A stretch of 64,000 nt of DNA from Symbiobacteriaceae bacterium (lineage in GTDB: Bacteria; Bacillota; Sulfobacillia; Symbiobacteriales; Symbiobacteriaceae): contig JARBUG010000001.1 of the NCBI GenBank assembly GCA_029239785.1, positions 1 through 64,000 on the forward strand. Reading direction: 5' to 3'. Shown piece after piece: positions 50,155-58,999 of this stretch. A program made the translations under genes and the position numbers. How positions within the stretch are numbered: the stretch's first letter is position 1; each line of letters begins with the position of its first letter. The notes under the pieces were generated by a model. The model saw only the letters and a list, made by a program, of their open reading frames with translations. It ran no database searches and had not been told where the DNA came from.

Positions 50155-51141
50155 TCACTCCCCCGTTCGAATGCGCGGGTCGAGCCGCGAATAGATCAGG
50201 TCGGCCAGCAGGTTGGCGGTAATGACGGCGGTGGCTGTCAGGAAGAAGAGCCCCTGCATCAGACCGTAGTCACGCATGGAGACCGCCTGGCCGAAGAACC
50301 AGCCGAGGCCCGGGTAGGCGTACACCGTCTCCACCAGCACCGAACCGCCCAGCATGCCGCCCAGCGACATGGCGAGAGCCGTGACGGAAGGAAGAAGTGC
50401 GTTGCGGCCCAGGTAGTTGGTAATAATGCGCCGCTCCTTCAGGCCACGTGCCCGGGCAGCCATAATGTAGTCCTCGCCCAGCACGCTGACAGCCGACCCC
50501 TTCATCAGCAGCGCCCAACCGCCAAATCCTTGCAGAATGTACACGAAAATGGGCAGCGCACCGTGCTTCATGACGCTGATGATGAACGGCAGGTTGAAGC
50601 CAGGGATGGTGCTTGAGCTGTAAGCGCCCTTGGTGGGGAACCAGCGCAGGTTGACTGCGAAAATGACCATCAGGAGCAGGGCGGTCACATAGTCCGGAAT
50701 CGCATCCGTCACCGAAGAGATGGTCGTCACGATGGGGTCGAGGAAGGTTTTGCGCTTCCAGGCCATCACCATGCCGGCCAGCGTTCCGATCACGAAGCTA
50801 ATGAGAAGCGAGACCGACAGCACAAAAACGGTCCAGGGCACCGCCTCGGCCACAATCTTGTTGACCGGCTGCTGGAAGATGACCGACTTGCCCAGGTCAC
50901 CCCTGAGCAGGCCGCCAGCGTATTCTGTGAACTGGGTGAGAAGCGGGACGTTGGGATCGTAATGAATGATCGCCCGGGCTTGCTGCAGCGCCTCTTCGTA
51001 CGTAATGGACTGCTGCTGGGCAATGCGGTAGGCGATGACCTCGAAGACGTCGCCGGGCATGTTATGCACCAGCACGAAGGTCAAGCCGGTAACAAGCAAC
51101 AGGGTCATGACCGCGATCCCAATCCGTTTGATAATCTGCAT
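50155..51141 (-). CDS. ABC transporter permease (OppB/DppB-like)
   Basis: The 328-residue membrane protein has the usual OppB/DppB layout: an N-terminal helix (IAVMTLLLVTGLTFVLVH), a periplasmic loop and five further helices, with the EAA-like loop YIMAARARGLKERRI that contacts the ATPases. A stem-loop lies in the 74-base gap after the binding-protein gene, probably lowering expression of the permeases relative to the binding protein. Confidence 0.93.
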   Translation of the reverse strand: MQIIKRIGIAVMTLLLVTGLTFVLVHNMPGDVFEVIAYRIAQQQSITYEEALQQARAIIHYDPNVPLLTQFTEYAGGLLRGDLGKSVIFQQPVNKIVAEAVPWTVFVLSVSLLISFVIGTLAGMVMAWKRKTFLDPIVTTISSVTDAIPDYVTALLLMVIFAVNLRWFPTKGAYSSSTIPGFNLPFIISVMKHGALPIFVYILQGFGGWALLMKGSAVSVLGEDYIMAARARGLKERRIITNYLGRNALLPSVTALAMSLGGMLGGSVLVETVYAYPGLGWFFGQAVSMRDYGLMQGLFFLTATAVITANLLADLIYSRLDPRIRTGE

Positions 51142-51167
51142 ATGCCCACCACGTTTGGAGTGAGATT

Positions 51168-51206
51168 GGCTCCCCCCGCGTCCCGGGACGGGGCGCAGGG
51201 GGAGCC
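51168..51206 (-). promoter_or_regulatory. Intercistronic stem-loop between binding-protein and permease genes
   Basis: GGCTCCCCC pairs with GGGGGAGCC, with further G/C pairing inside. There is no U tract. It lies in the gap between the solute-binding and permease genes, where such stems commonly stabilise the upstream mRNA or cause partial termination. Confidence 0.6.
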
Positions 51207-51215
51207 TCGGTTGTA

Positions 51216-52988
51216 CTACTTGGAGACAGGCTTCAGGGTGCCGTTAATGATCAGGGTCGTGTACAGCTTGTCGGTGCTGCCGCCGGCGAGCTGCCAGATC
51301 GGATCCTTGGCATCCGGCCAGCCGGTGACCCGCAGGCCATCCTGGTAGAAGATCACGATATTCTTTTCGGTCAGGGTCAGCAGGGGCAGGTACTCGTTGG
51401 TAACCCAGGCGAGCTTCTCGATCAGCTTCTTCTGGGCGGCCTTGTCGGCGGTCTTGCCGAGGTCGGTGGTGGTGGCCATCAGGTCGATGTCCTTGCCGTC
51501 CGGACCCTTCACGACGTTCGGGAAGCCGGTCGCCTTGGCGACGAAGCCGTCGGAGACGGTGTCATAGTAGCGGCGGTAGCCGGTGTACGGGTGCGGGTTG
51601 CCCCACCACAGGTTGCCGAACTCGGTCGCCATGTCATAGTTGCCGGCCTGCAGGGTGCTGCCGTACAGGGAGTCTTCAATGGCACGGGCCTTGGTCGGCA
51701 GGCCGAAGGCCTTCAGCTGCGAAGCGACGGATTCGGCGTTGGTGCCCCAGCCGCCGGGGAAGGTGACTTCGAATGCGAAGGGCTTGCCGTCCTTGCCAAG
51801 CCACTCGCCCTTCTCGTTCTTCTTCATGCCCAGCTCGGTCAGCAGGGCTTCCGCCTTCTTGAGGTCGGTGGTGTAGTTGGTGAAGGTCTTCAGAACGTCG
51901 GCGGAGAGCCATTCACCGGCGTACGACTTCATGATGCCGTGCGAGTAGTCGGTAACGTCGGCGCCGAAGTAGTTGGTGACTTCACGGATCTTCTTGCGGT
52001 CAAGCACGAAAGCGAGGGCCTGACGGAACTTCTGCTCAGAGAAGGGGTACTTGCGGGTGTTGAAGATCAGGCCGAAGTCCGACAGGTCGGAAGGGGCGGC
52101 CATCTTCATCTTGGTCTGCCGCTTCAGGTACTGGTCGACCAGGTCCTTGGAGGCGGCGGCGTGGTTGACGTCGAGCTCGCCGGCCAGGTTCATGGCCCAA
52201 ATGGTCTCGTTGGAGTTGGCACGGGCCAGCCTGACCTGGTCGAAGGCGACCTTGTCAGCAGCGTAGTGCTTCGGGTTCTTCTCCAGGATCATTTCGGACG
52301 CGGTGACGGTCTTGATCACGAACGGGCCCATGCCGACGGGCTTCTCGGGCTTGTAGTTGCCCAGGTCGGTCCGGATCGCGTTCAGCTTTTCGGTGTTGGT
52401 CATGTTGGCCGGCACCTGGTCGGCCCACTTGCCGTACTCCTTCGCACCGGCGAAGATCGGGTCGGAGTTGACGAGCGCCTTGGCCAGCGGGGTCATCACG
52501 GTGAAGTTGAAGACGACGGTGGTGTCGTTCGCGGCTTCAACGCTGGCCAGGTACCGCCAAATGCCCCGGTTCAGGAGCTTCAGCATGTAGAAGTTGGCGA
52601 CGACGTCCTTCGCAGTGAACGGGGTGCCGTCGGACCAGGTCACGCCGCTGCGCAGCGTAACGGTAACCTTATTGCCTTCTTCCTTCCAATCGGTGCCGAG
52701 GCGGGGCGAAATGCTGCCGTCGACGGGCTGGTAAACGAAGAGCGGTTCAGAGATGTACCACCACGGGTTGCTGGAGCCGCCGGTGGCAAAGTAGTTGCCG
52801 TGGTATGCCGGGGGTACGTTCCAGTTGCCGGTGGCGTTAAAGATGGCCGGTTCCTTGGGGGCAGAGGCGTTCGGCGTGGTGGACGAGTCCTTGGGCGTGG
52901 TCTCCGGCGTCTTGCTGCAGGCAGTAGCCAGCAGGCTCAGAACCAGAAGCCCGACCATGAGCAGTGACCCAAACCGTGTCTTTCTCAT
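51216..52988 (-). CDS. Extracellular solute-binding lipoprotein, family 5
   Basis: The 590-residue lipoprotein has a type II signal peptide with lipobox LATAC (Cys24), followed by a Thr/Pro linker. The SBP_bac_5 fold (about 60-590) is typical of peptide, opine and oligosaccharide binding proteins of Opp/Dpp systems, with LRSGVTWSDGTPFTAKDVV near residue 110. GGAGG precedes the ATG. It is second in the operon, and the associated catabolic genes suggest it binds a sugar or glycoconjugate rather than a peptide, which is inference. Confidence 0.92.
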   Translation of the reverse strand: MRKTRFGSLLMVGLLVLSLLATACSKTPETTPKDSSTTPNASAPKEPAIFNATGNWNVPPAYHGNYFATGGSSNPWWYISEPLFVYQPVDGSISPRLGTDWKEEGNKVTVTLRSGVTWSDGTPFTAKDVVANFYMLKLLNRGIWRYLASVEAANDTTVVFNFTVMTPLAKALVNSDPIFAGAKEYGKWADQVPANMTNTEKLNAIRTDLGNYKPEKPVGMGPFVIKTVTASEMILEKNPKHYAADKVAFDQVRLARANSNETIWAMNLAGELDVNHAAASKDLVDQYLKRQTKMKMAAPSDLSDFGLIFNTRKYPFSEQKFRQALAFVLDRKKIREVTNYFGADVTDYSHGIMKSYAGEWLSADVLKTFTNYTTDLKKAEALLTELGMKKNEKGEWLGKDGKPFAFEVTFPGGWGTNAESVASQLKAFGLPTKARAIEDSLYGSTLQAGNYDMATEFGNLWWGNPHPYTGYRRYYDTVSDGFVAKATGFPNVVKGPDGKDIDLMATTTDLGKTADKAAQKKLIEKLAWVTNEYLPLLTLTEKNIVIFYQDGLRVTGWPDAKDPIWQLAGGSTDKLYTTLIINGTLKPVSK

Positions 52989-53069
52989 CTGTCTTCCTCC
53001 ATGTGAAGTGGGATGTGGGATGTGTACATGCCGGAGAGACGAGCAGATCCCGGCTCCGCCGGCAAAAGT

Positions 53070-54599
53070 CTACAAAATTCCGTCGGGCCCCCAGGGCCAG
53101 CGATGCCAGGTATCGGCCGTCTGGTCAAAGAGGCGGCAGTAGGTCTGGTACAGGGTGCGGTAGGTCGGGATCTGTTCAGCTTCCGGCACGACCCGGACGG
53201 CCTCGTGCGTCGTGCGGGCGATGGCGTCGGCCTCGTCCTTGTAAATGCCGACGCCCAGGCCGGCCAGCAGGGCCGCGCCCAGTGCGGTCGTCTCGGTAGC
53301 TGCCGGCACCGAAACCGTGCGTTCAAGGATGCTGGCCTTCAGCTGCAGTTGCAGCGGGTTGCGGGCTGCGCCGCCCGACACCACCGTGCGGGGCTGCCGC
53401 CCCAGGGCCAGGCTGTCTTCCAGGAGTTCGAGCCGGGCCCGCAGTTCGTAGGTCAGCCCTTCGAACGCAGCCCGGAAGATGTCGCCGCGGGTGTGGCTGA
53501 GCTGTAACCCCAGCATGGCGCCCCGGGACCAGCCGTCCCGGTCGGTAAAGCCCACGTCGGAGAGCAGGGGGAGGAAGAAGAGGCCCCGGGCGCCGGGCGG
53601 GGAGGTGAGCGCTTCCTCGGAGAGAGCCTGGTAGCTGTCGGCCCCGTTCTCCGCAGTGCCCAGCATGCGGTCTCGTACCCAGTCCACAACGGGTCCGGCA
53701 GTCATGGCGGTGCCGGCGTAGTACCGGCCCCGGGCGGTGTGAGCGCCAAAGTGAATATGTGCGGCGAAGGTGGTGGGCGACATGGCCGGACGGTCAAGAC
53801 CCACAAGCAGCGCTTCGGCCGTACCGGTGGAGTCCAGCACCGAACCAGGTGCTAACACCCCGGCCGCCAGGGCACCGCAAATGTGGTCGTGGCCACCTGT
53901 TACCACCGGGGTTCCTTCAGCCAGGCCGGTAACAGCCGCGGCTTCGGACGTAACCCGTCCGATCAGCGTGCCGCTCTCCACCAGGTCTGGCAGGAGCCGG
54001 CGCGAGATGCGGGCGGCCTTCAGAATCTCATCGGACCACTCCCGGCGCTCCAGGTCGAGCGCCATGGTGTGCGAGGCCAGTGAGTAGGTCATGGCCTGTT
54101 CACCGGAGAGCCGGTAAGTGACATAATCGGCCATGCAGAGCCATTTGGTGGCCTGTTCGTACAGGTCGGGCTGCCGGCCCTGAATCCACTGGATTTTATA
54201 GAGGGAGTAAATCGAGTCAGCCAGCAGGCCGCTGATGCGGTAGGTCTCCCAGGAACCGAAGGTGTTGGCCCAGCGTGCGGCCTGGGGCGCCGTTCGCTGG
54301 TCGTACCAGGCGATGGCCGGGGCGAGCGCCTTGCCACTGCTGTCGAGGAGGAAGCCTTCTTCGGCAACGCTGGCGATGGCGATCGCATCGATCTCCGCAG
54401 CGCCAAGCGTGTCGACTACCTGCCGAATGCCGAGGGTCACCTGTTCCCAAATCGCATCAGGGTCATGTTCGAACATTTTCGGGCCGGGCCTGAGAATCGG
54501 AGTCTTTACCACCGCTGATGCGGCGACGAGGCCGTTATGGTCGAAGGCCATGACCTTGAGGTTGGTCGTGCCCACATCAACGCCAATGAGGTAACTCAT
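53070..54599 (-). CDS. FGGY-family carbohydrate kinase 2 (first gene of the operon)
   Basis: The 509-residue kinase begins MSYLIGVDVGTTNLKVMAFD. It is closely similar to the other operon kinase (42867-44384) throughout, including DQRTAPQAARW and GGHDHICGALAAGV. ATG 54599 has AGGAGAGG upstream; the reading frame continues further but into the leader. As first gene it sits next to the operon promoter, with a 7-base hairpin in the leader. Gene duplication followed by divergence is likely, with the two enzymes acting on different sugars or at different steps. Confidence 0.88.
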   Translation of the reverse strand: MSYLIGVDVGTTNLKVMAFDHNGLVAASAVVKTPILRPGPKMFEHDPDAIWEQVTLGIRQVVDTLGAAEIDAIAIASVAEEGFLLDSSGKALAPAIAWYDQRTAPQAARWANTFGSWETYRISGLLADSIYSLYKIQWIQGRQPDLYEQATKWLCMADYVTYRLSGEQAMTYSLASHTMALDLERREWSDEILKAARISRRLLPDLVESGTLIGRVTSEAAAVTGLAEGTPVVTGGHDHICGALAAGVLAPGSVLDSTGTAEALLVGLDRPAMSPTTFAAHIHFGAHTARGRYYAGTAMTAGPVVDWVRDRMLGTAENGADSYQALSEEALTSPPGARGLFFLPLLSDVGFTDRDGWSRGAMLGLQLSHTRGDIFRAAFEGLTYELRARLELLEDSLALGRQPRTVVSGGAARNPLQLQLKASILERTVSVPAATETTALGAALLAGLGVGIYKDEADAIARTTHEAVRVVPEAEQIPTYRTLYQTYCRLFDQTADTWHRWPWGPDGIL

Positions 54600-54825
54600 G
54601 CAACCTCTCCTACTACATGTGGTCTGAAGCCTGGCTCCATCCTGCGATGGAGGTGAGACTTTGTTTAGCCGATGAACTATCCGTCGTTGGTAGGAGATTG
54701 GGCGGTTTTCGTCAATTTCCTCCATCGAAACAATAAATCGTCTTACTATATCGTTATGAGTGAAGTGGGTATAATCTGGTCTTATGAGAGGCTAGAACGA
54801 TATTATTGATTATCTATTACATGTG
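54600..54825 (-). promoter_or_regulatory. Leader/promoter region of the 14-gene operon
   Basis: The stretch is AT-rich upstream of about 54720 (minus-strand direction), with several -10-like hexamers (TATAGT and TTATAC) but no clearly consensus -35. A 7-base perfect hairpin (CTCCATC-CTGC-GATGGAG, 54635-54652) lies in the leader about 40 bases before the start codon. Confidence 0.5.
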
Positions 54826-54860
54826 AAAACCCTCACCAGACGGGCTGGTGAGGGTTTTTT
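54826..54860. terminator. Symmetrical terminator between the tandem MBL gene and the operon promoter
   Basis: AAAACCCTCACCAG pairs perfectly with CTGGTGAGGGTTTT. With A and T runs on both sides it can act on both strands; it ends the MBL transcript. Confidence 0.9.
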
Positions 54861-54873
54861 GTGGAGGGGCTTG

Positions 54874-56682
54874 CTAACGAATTGTGATCAGGCTTTCGGC
54901 GACCTGCCCGCAGGGAGTGCCGTCGATGGTCAGGTCAAGCGCCACACGGGCTCTCCTGGCGGGGTGTCCAGCAGGTGTCACGAAGTAGTCAATCGTCACG
55001 ATCTCACCGGCCGCGGCGGTCACCACGCGCGCCGGGGTCTCGGCGGCCCAGCCGTCAGGCACGGTGAGGGAAGCCACTATTTCTACCGCATGGAGAAAGG
55101 GGTTCTGAATGGATGCCTGCAGGCGGACCGTTTCGCCAACCCTCGTCACCGTTTCGTAGGGCGTCAGGCGCCCCATGAACTCCTCCAGATCCCGCCCGGG
55201 GGGCAGCAGGCGCCTGTGCAGTTCCGCCAGCTTCTTACCCTTGGCCAAAAGCAGGTCCAAGTACTCGTCGGTCACCTGGCGGGCGCCCCAGTGGCCGCTC
55301 AGAATCAGGTCCGGCCGAATTCGGCGGTAGAGCAGGGCGCTCTGGCAGAAATCCTCCGGGCGGAAGCCGTTCTTGTATACGTAGTTGAGCAGGTCGCCGG
55401 GGCCGTCCGCCTCCTGGTCGCCGTTAGCGATAACCCGCTTGCCATCCACCTCAAAGCAGATGGCGACCGCGTAGGTGGTGTGGCCTGCCAGGGGGTGGAG
55501 GGTAATCTGATACTCTTCCCAGGGAATGGTTTGCTCCAGGGGCAGGGTCCGGTCGGCCGGAATCGGGTCGTACCAGAGGCAGGGCAGGTCGTAGTGGCCG
55601 GGGTTTGCCAGCACATCGGCGAAGTTCTCCGGCACCCAGATTTGCGTGCCTTCCACGCTGCGCAGCAGGTTCAACCCGGCAACGTGATCATCATGAAAGT
55701 GGGTCGGAATGGCCACATCAATGGCGGTGACGCCAAACTGCTGCTTCAGGGCGGGCAGGTTGTAAAGCCACGGCCGGCGGGAGGCCCGGTCGGCCCCGGC
55801 AGGCAGGGGAAAGCCCAGAATAAAGTCGTAACCAAAGTCGATGACCAGCGCCTTGCCACTGTCGGAGAGCAGGACGTAGGAGTCGGACATGCTGGTGCGG
55901 TTGCGGAGCAGGTGCGGGGTGATGGGGGTGAAGGGGTTCGCACGCAGGTTTTCGAGGCCCCGGTGTTCCCGCCGCAGCGACATCAGCTCCCGCAGGTTCG
56001 CTGCCAGCAGGTCGATCGCTTCGGCTGGTTGGGTGACGGGGGCACCGTGGGCGGGCAGGAGCAGGTCGGGCTGCCGATCCTTGAGGTCGAGAATGGAGAG
56101 CAGGTGCGCCGCAACTCCTTCGGCGCCGGCGTAGGTCCACTGGGTGGCCGCCAGCGACCAGAGCTGGCCGGGGCCGTAAATCAGGTCGCCGGTGAAGGCG
56201 ATGCGCCCGCCCCCGCCCGCCTCCAACATCAGGCTGACCGAGCCGATCGTGTGCCCCGGCGTCGGCAGGACGGTGAAGGTATGCCCCCCTGTCTCCAGCC
56301 GGGCGTAATCCTGCAGGGTCCCATGAATCGGCACCGGCTCCAGCAGCGAGAACCGGTCCTGCCGGTTGTTGTAGCTATTCCGCACCTCCCGGGCCTGCCA
56401 GTGTCCATCGACACCGGCAATCAGGTCCTGCTCGGCGTGGGGCACCCACACCCGGGCGCCGGCCCGGGCCGCCAGCATCAGCCCCTGGACCTGATCACGG
56501 TGATGGTGGGTTACAAGCACATCCGTCACACGGGAGACGCCGATCTGCTCCAGCGCATCCCAAGCCAGGCCGCTGCCGAAATCGATCAGCACCGCATCGG
56601 AACCACTTCGGACGGCGTAAACGTTGCAGGTCTCCCGAAACAGATAAACGTTGTCGCATATGAGTTGCCAGCCGGTATGCAT
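54874..56682 (-). CDS. Tandem metallo-beta-lactamase-fold hydrolase
   Basis: The 602-residue protein carries two MBL domains. The first shows THHHRDQ (H59, H61, D63), with Gln64 in place of the usual second-metal His. The second, near residue 330, has the canonical THFHDDH, with further metal-binding candidates in PLAGHTTYA and ANGDQEAD. A C-terminal beta-rich domain follows (about 505-602). There is no signal peptide. GGAGG precedes ATG 56682. It is divergent from a heparinase-like gene and lies upstream of the glycan operon in the same direction. It may hydrolyse an ester, lactone or thioester linked to glycan breakdown; the substrate is unknown. Confidence 0.82.
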   Translation of the reverse strand: MHTGWQLICDNVYLFRETCNVYAVRSGSDAVLIDFGSGLAWDALEQIGVSRVTDVLVTHHHRDQVQGLMLAARAGARVWVPHAEQDLIAGVDGHWQAREVRNSYNNRQDRFSLLEPVPIHGTLQDYARLETGGHTFTVLPTPGHTIGSVSLMLEAGGGGRIAFTGDLIYGPGQLWSLAATQWTYAGAEGVAAHLLSILDLKDRQPDLLLPAHGAPVTQPAEAIDLLAANLRELMSLRREHRGLENLRANPFTPITPHLLRNRTSMSDSYVLLSDSGKALVIDFGYDFILGFPLPAGADRASRRPWLYNLPALKQQFGVTAIDVAIPTHFHDDHVAGLNLLRSVEGTQIWVPENFADVLANPGHYDLPCLWYDPIPADRTLPLEQTIPWEEYQITLHPLAGHTTYAVAICFEVDGKRVIANGDQEADGPGDLLNYVYKNGFRPEDFCQSALLYRRIRPDLILSGHWGARQVTDEYLDLLLAKGKKLAELHRRLLPPGRDLEEFMGRLTPYETVTRVGETVRLQASIQNPFLHAVEIVASLTVPDGWAAETPARVVTAAAGEIVTIDYFVTPAGHPARRARVALDLTIDGTPCGQVAESLITIR

Positions 56683-56782
56683 GGTGGGTCGCCTCCGTAA
56701 CTGAGTGGCCGTTCGGGTCTACGCTTTCGCTGCAACCGGCCGCGATCCTCTCTTGGACTGCGTTGCGATTCTTGTGAGAGAA

Positions 56783-56827
56783 TACCAGAGAGAAGATTTG
56801 AGCCGTCCGGAAGGTGATTCTCTGGTA
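56783..56827. promoter_or_regulatory. Perfect 9-base inverted repeat in a divergent promoter region
   Basis: TACCAGAGA (56783-56791) and TCTCTGGTA (56819-56827) are separated by 27 bases and lie between the tandem-MBL and heparinase-like genes. This suits a shared operator. Confidence 0.45.
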
Positions 56828-56939
56828 AGATGGCGAACCCACTACTATTCGCGCCTTCATTAGTGCTCAGACGAACTACATACCGCCGCGACCGGCGGTG
56901 CAACGGTTCACACGTGAACTAGGAGGATCTGAACAAGTC

Positions 56940-58724
56940 ATGCATAACGTCAACACCCTGCACAACATCCTGCAGACCACCCGGGGATTTGCACCATTCC
57001 CGACCATCGCTGACCGGGCAGCCTGGGCGTCCAGGACGAGCCACCCTGTGGCCCGCACCATTCTCGAAGTCGCCGACAGCCAGGCCGACCTGCCCATTCC
57101 GGCGCTTCCGGCGACCCTGTCGCTGGACTTCGACCGGAGCGGCAAGCAGCTGCCTTTTGAGGCCCAATACTTCGCCCGGCGCACCCGCCTGAACGCGCTT
57201 GTGCTGGCCGAGTGCCTGCTGAACGAGGGCCGCTACCTGCAGCCCATCATCGACCTCGTCAAAGCGCTCTGCGACGAGACGACCTGGTCCATGGGCCCGC
57301 GCATCCGCCCGGACGGCCCCACCGAGCTGGACATTTACGCTGCCGGCACCGGCCTCTTCCTGGCCGAAACTGACTACCTGCTCGGCGACCTGCTCCCCGC
57401 CGACCTGCGGGCCTGCATCCGCACGGCGTGCCACGACCGGCTGGTTCACCCCTACCTGGGCACAACTGCGTTCCCGGCGGAAAACCCGGTCTCCAGCGTG
57501 GGCATTGTGGCGGCTGCGCTTTACCTGGAATCCGACCTCACCATTCAGGCCCGGGTGCTCAGCAAGGCGTTGGGCAAGCTGCCTGCCTATCTTGATGATT
57601 TCAGCGCCGAGAAGTCCAAGTACGGCGGCGCGTCGTTCTGGTCGATCTTCCACTACGCGGTCCTGGGCCACCTGGTGGAGGCCCGCACGGCCGGGCAGAT
57701 CAACATGTTCGACCATCCGAACATGAAGGAGATCTGCCGCTTCCTCACCTGCCTCGAACTGAGCCCCGGCGAGTTCGTCAACTTCAGCGACGGCGCCCGC
57801 GCCTACATCAAAGCGGCGGGCATCTGTTGCTGGCTGGGCCGCCGCGTGGGCGTGCCGGAACTGGTCGAACTGGGCCGGCGCAACCTGCCGCTCATCTCGC
57901 CCGAAAACATTCACAGCGACTCCTACCAGCGCGGCCGCTTCCGCCCGGAGTTTATCTTCCGGACGCTGCTCTGGGCCGATACGCAGGAGGCCGCCCCGGC
58001 CAAGCCGCCGGCAACGGTCTTCCACCCGGGCTTCCAGTTCCTCATCAGCCGCCACGACCCCACCGACCCCATGGGCCTGGTGCTGGCGGCCAAGGGCGGC
58101 CACAACGGCGAAGATCAGAACCATAACGATGTAGGCCAGTTCATCATTCACTACGCCGGTGAGTCGTTCGTGGTCGATCCGGGCGCCCGGACCTACGCCC
58201 GCGACTTCTCCCTGGAAGACCGGTACGAGCAGCTGGAGTGCCGTTCCCGGGGCCACTGCGTGCCGGTGGTTAACGGGCGGGAGCAGGCGCCCGGCGCCGA
58301 GTACGGCGCCAAGCTGGTCGGCCAGGAACTGAGCGCATCGGGCGACCGCATTGAGCTCGAACTGGCGGGCGCCTACAGCTCGCATGCCGGCATCGAGTCG
58401 ATCCACCGCCGGGTCAGCCTGATTCGCATTGAGCCGAAGGGCCAGATCATCGTGCGTGACGACTTCCACTTTGAAGATCCGCCCAACCTGTACGAGAGCC
58501 GGGTGTATACCTTTGCGGCGGTCGAGCAGGTCTCGCCGGGCTACCTGCGGCTGAAGGGGAAGCACGGCGTGCTGGCGATTCGGTACGACACGCATGCGGC
58601 GGTGCTGCGCATGGAGGAGCTGGCCCCGGGCGAGACGACGCCCTGGAGCGGCACCCTCTACCGCCTGCGCTTCGTGCAGCTGGCGCATAAGGACAGCATG
58701 ATCCTGCGGTTCGTGCCTGAGTAA
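56940..58724 (+). CDS. Heparinase II/III-family-like protein
   Basis: The 594-residue protein has an N-terminal alpha/alpha-barrel (about 1-370) and a C-terminal beta-sandwich with the Heparinase_II/III motif GHNGEDQNHNDVGQFIIHY, which includes metal and active-site His/Asn candidates. No signal peptide is seen, so it would act inside the cell, which is unusual for this lyase family but matches the cytoplasmic glycosidases nearby. AGGAGG lies 13 bases before ATG 56940, slightly far; no better start is in frame. It is divergent from the tandem-MBL gene. Uronic-acid-containing oligosaccharides are the likely substrates. Confidence 0.82.
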   Translation: MHNVNTLHNILQTTRGFAPFPTIADRAAWASRTSHPVARTILEVADSQADLPIPALPATLSLDFDRSGKQLPFEAQYFARRTRLNALVLAECLLNEGRYLQPIIDLVKALCDETTWSMGPRIRPDGPTELDIYAAGTGLFLAETDYLLGDLLPADLRACIRTACHDRLVHPYLGTTAFPAENPVSSVGIVAAALYLESDLTIQARVLSKALGKLPAYLDDFSAEKSKYGGASFWSIFHYAVLGHLVEARTAGQINMFDHPNMKEICRFLTCLELSPGEFVNFSDGARAYIKAAGICCWLGRRVGVPELVELGRRNLPLISPENIHSDSYQRGRFRPEFIFRTLLWADTQEAAPAKPPATVFHPGFQFLISRHDPTDPMGLVLAAKGGHNGEDQNHNDVGQFIIHYAGESFVVDPGARTYARDFSLEDRYEQLECRSRGHCVPVVNGREQAPGAEYGAKLVGQELSASGDRIELELAGAYSSHAGIESIHRRVSLIRIEPKGQIIVRDDFHFEDPPNLYESRVYTFAAVEQVSPGYLRLKGKHGVLAIRYDTHAAVLRMEELAPGETTPWSGTLYRLRFVQLAHKDSMILRFVPE

Positions 58725-58744
58725 GAGAGATTTGGGGCAGTTTC

Positions 58745-58986
58745 ATGGCCACGGATTTCACGGGTCTCGGGTCAGACGCGGATTTGGAACACAAATACAT
58801 GAATGACCACAGATGACACAGATATCACTGATACCAGGTAGACCGTTCCGAGTCATCATTTAATGAATGACCTGGACGGTTTTGCCGGGTATCTGTGTCC
58901 TCTGTGAACTCTGTGGTCATAAATGTGTCTGCCTAAAATCCGCGTTCTGTTCCCAAACCCGCGTAATCCGTGAAATCCGTGGCCAT
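58745..58986. repeat. Nested inverted-repeat element (copy 2)
   Basis: Outer arms ATGGCCACGGATTTCACGG and CCGTGAAATCCGTGGCCAT match perfectly, a middle layer repeats CGCGGATTT / AAATCCGCG, and an inner layer has ACCACAGATGACACAGAT / CTGTGAACTCTGTGGT. The loop has TCATCATTTAATGAATGACC, clearly related to the loop of the element at 5866-5992. Non-coding. Confidence 0.8.
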
Positions 58987-58999
58987 ATCAATGCCCGAC

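Noticed and set aside
51591-52967. 458-codon plus-strand frame opposite the binding-protein gene
   Set aside because: Val/Gly-rich shadow; the lipobox and fold on the minus strand are unambiguous.
54823-56700. 625-codon plus-strand frame opposite the tandem MBL gene
   Set aside because: Starts inside the terminator hairpin and has no domain; the minus strand has two MBL domains.
56919-58688. 589-codon minus-strand frame opposite the heparinase-like gene
   Set aside because: Shadow frame without start signal or domain.
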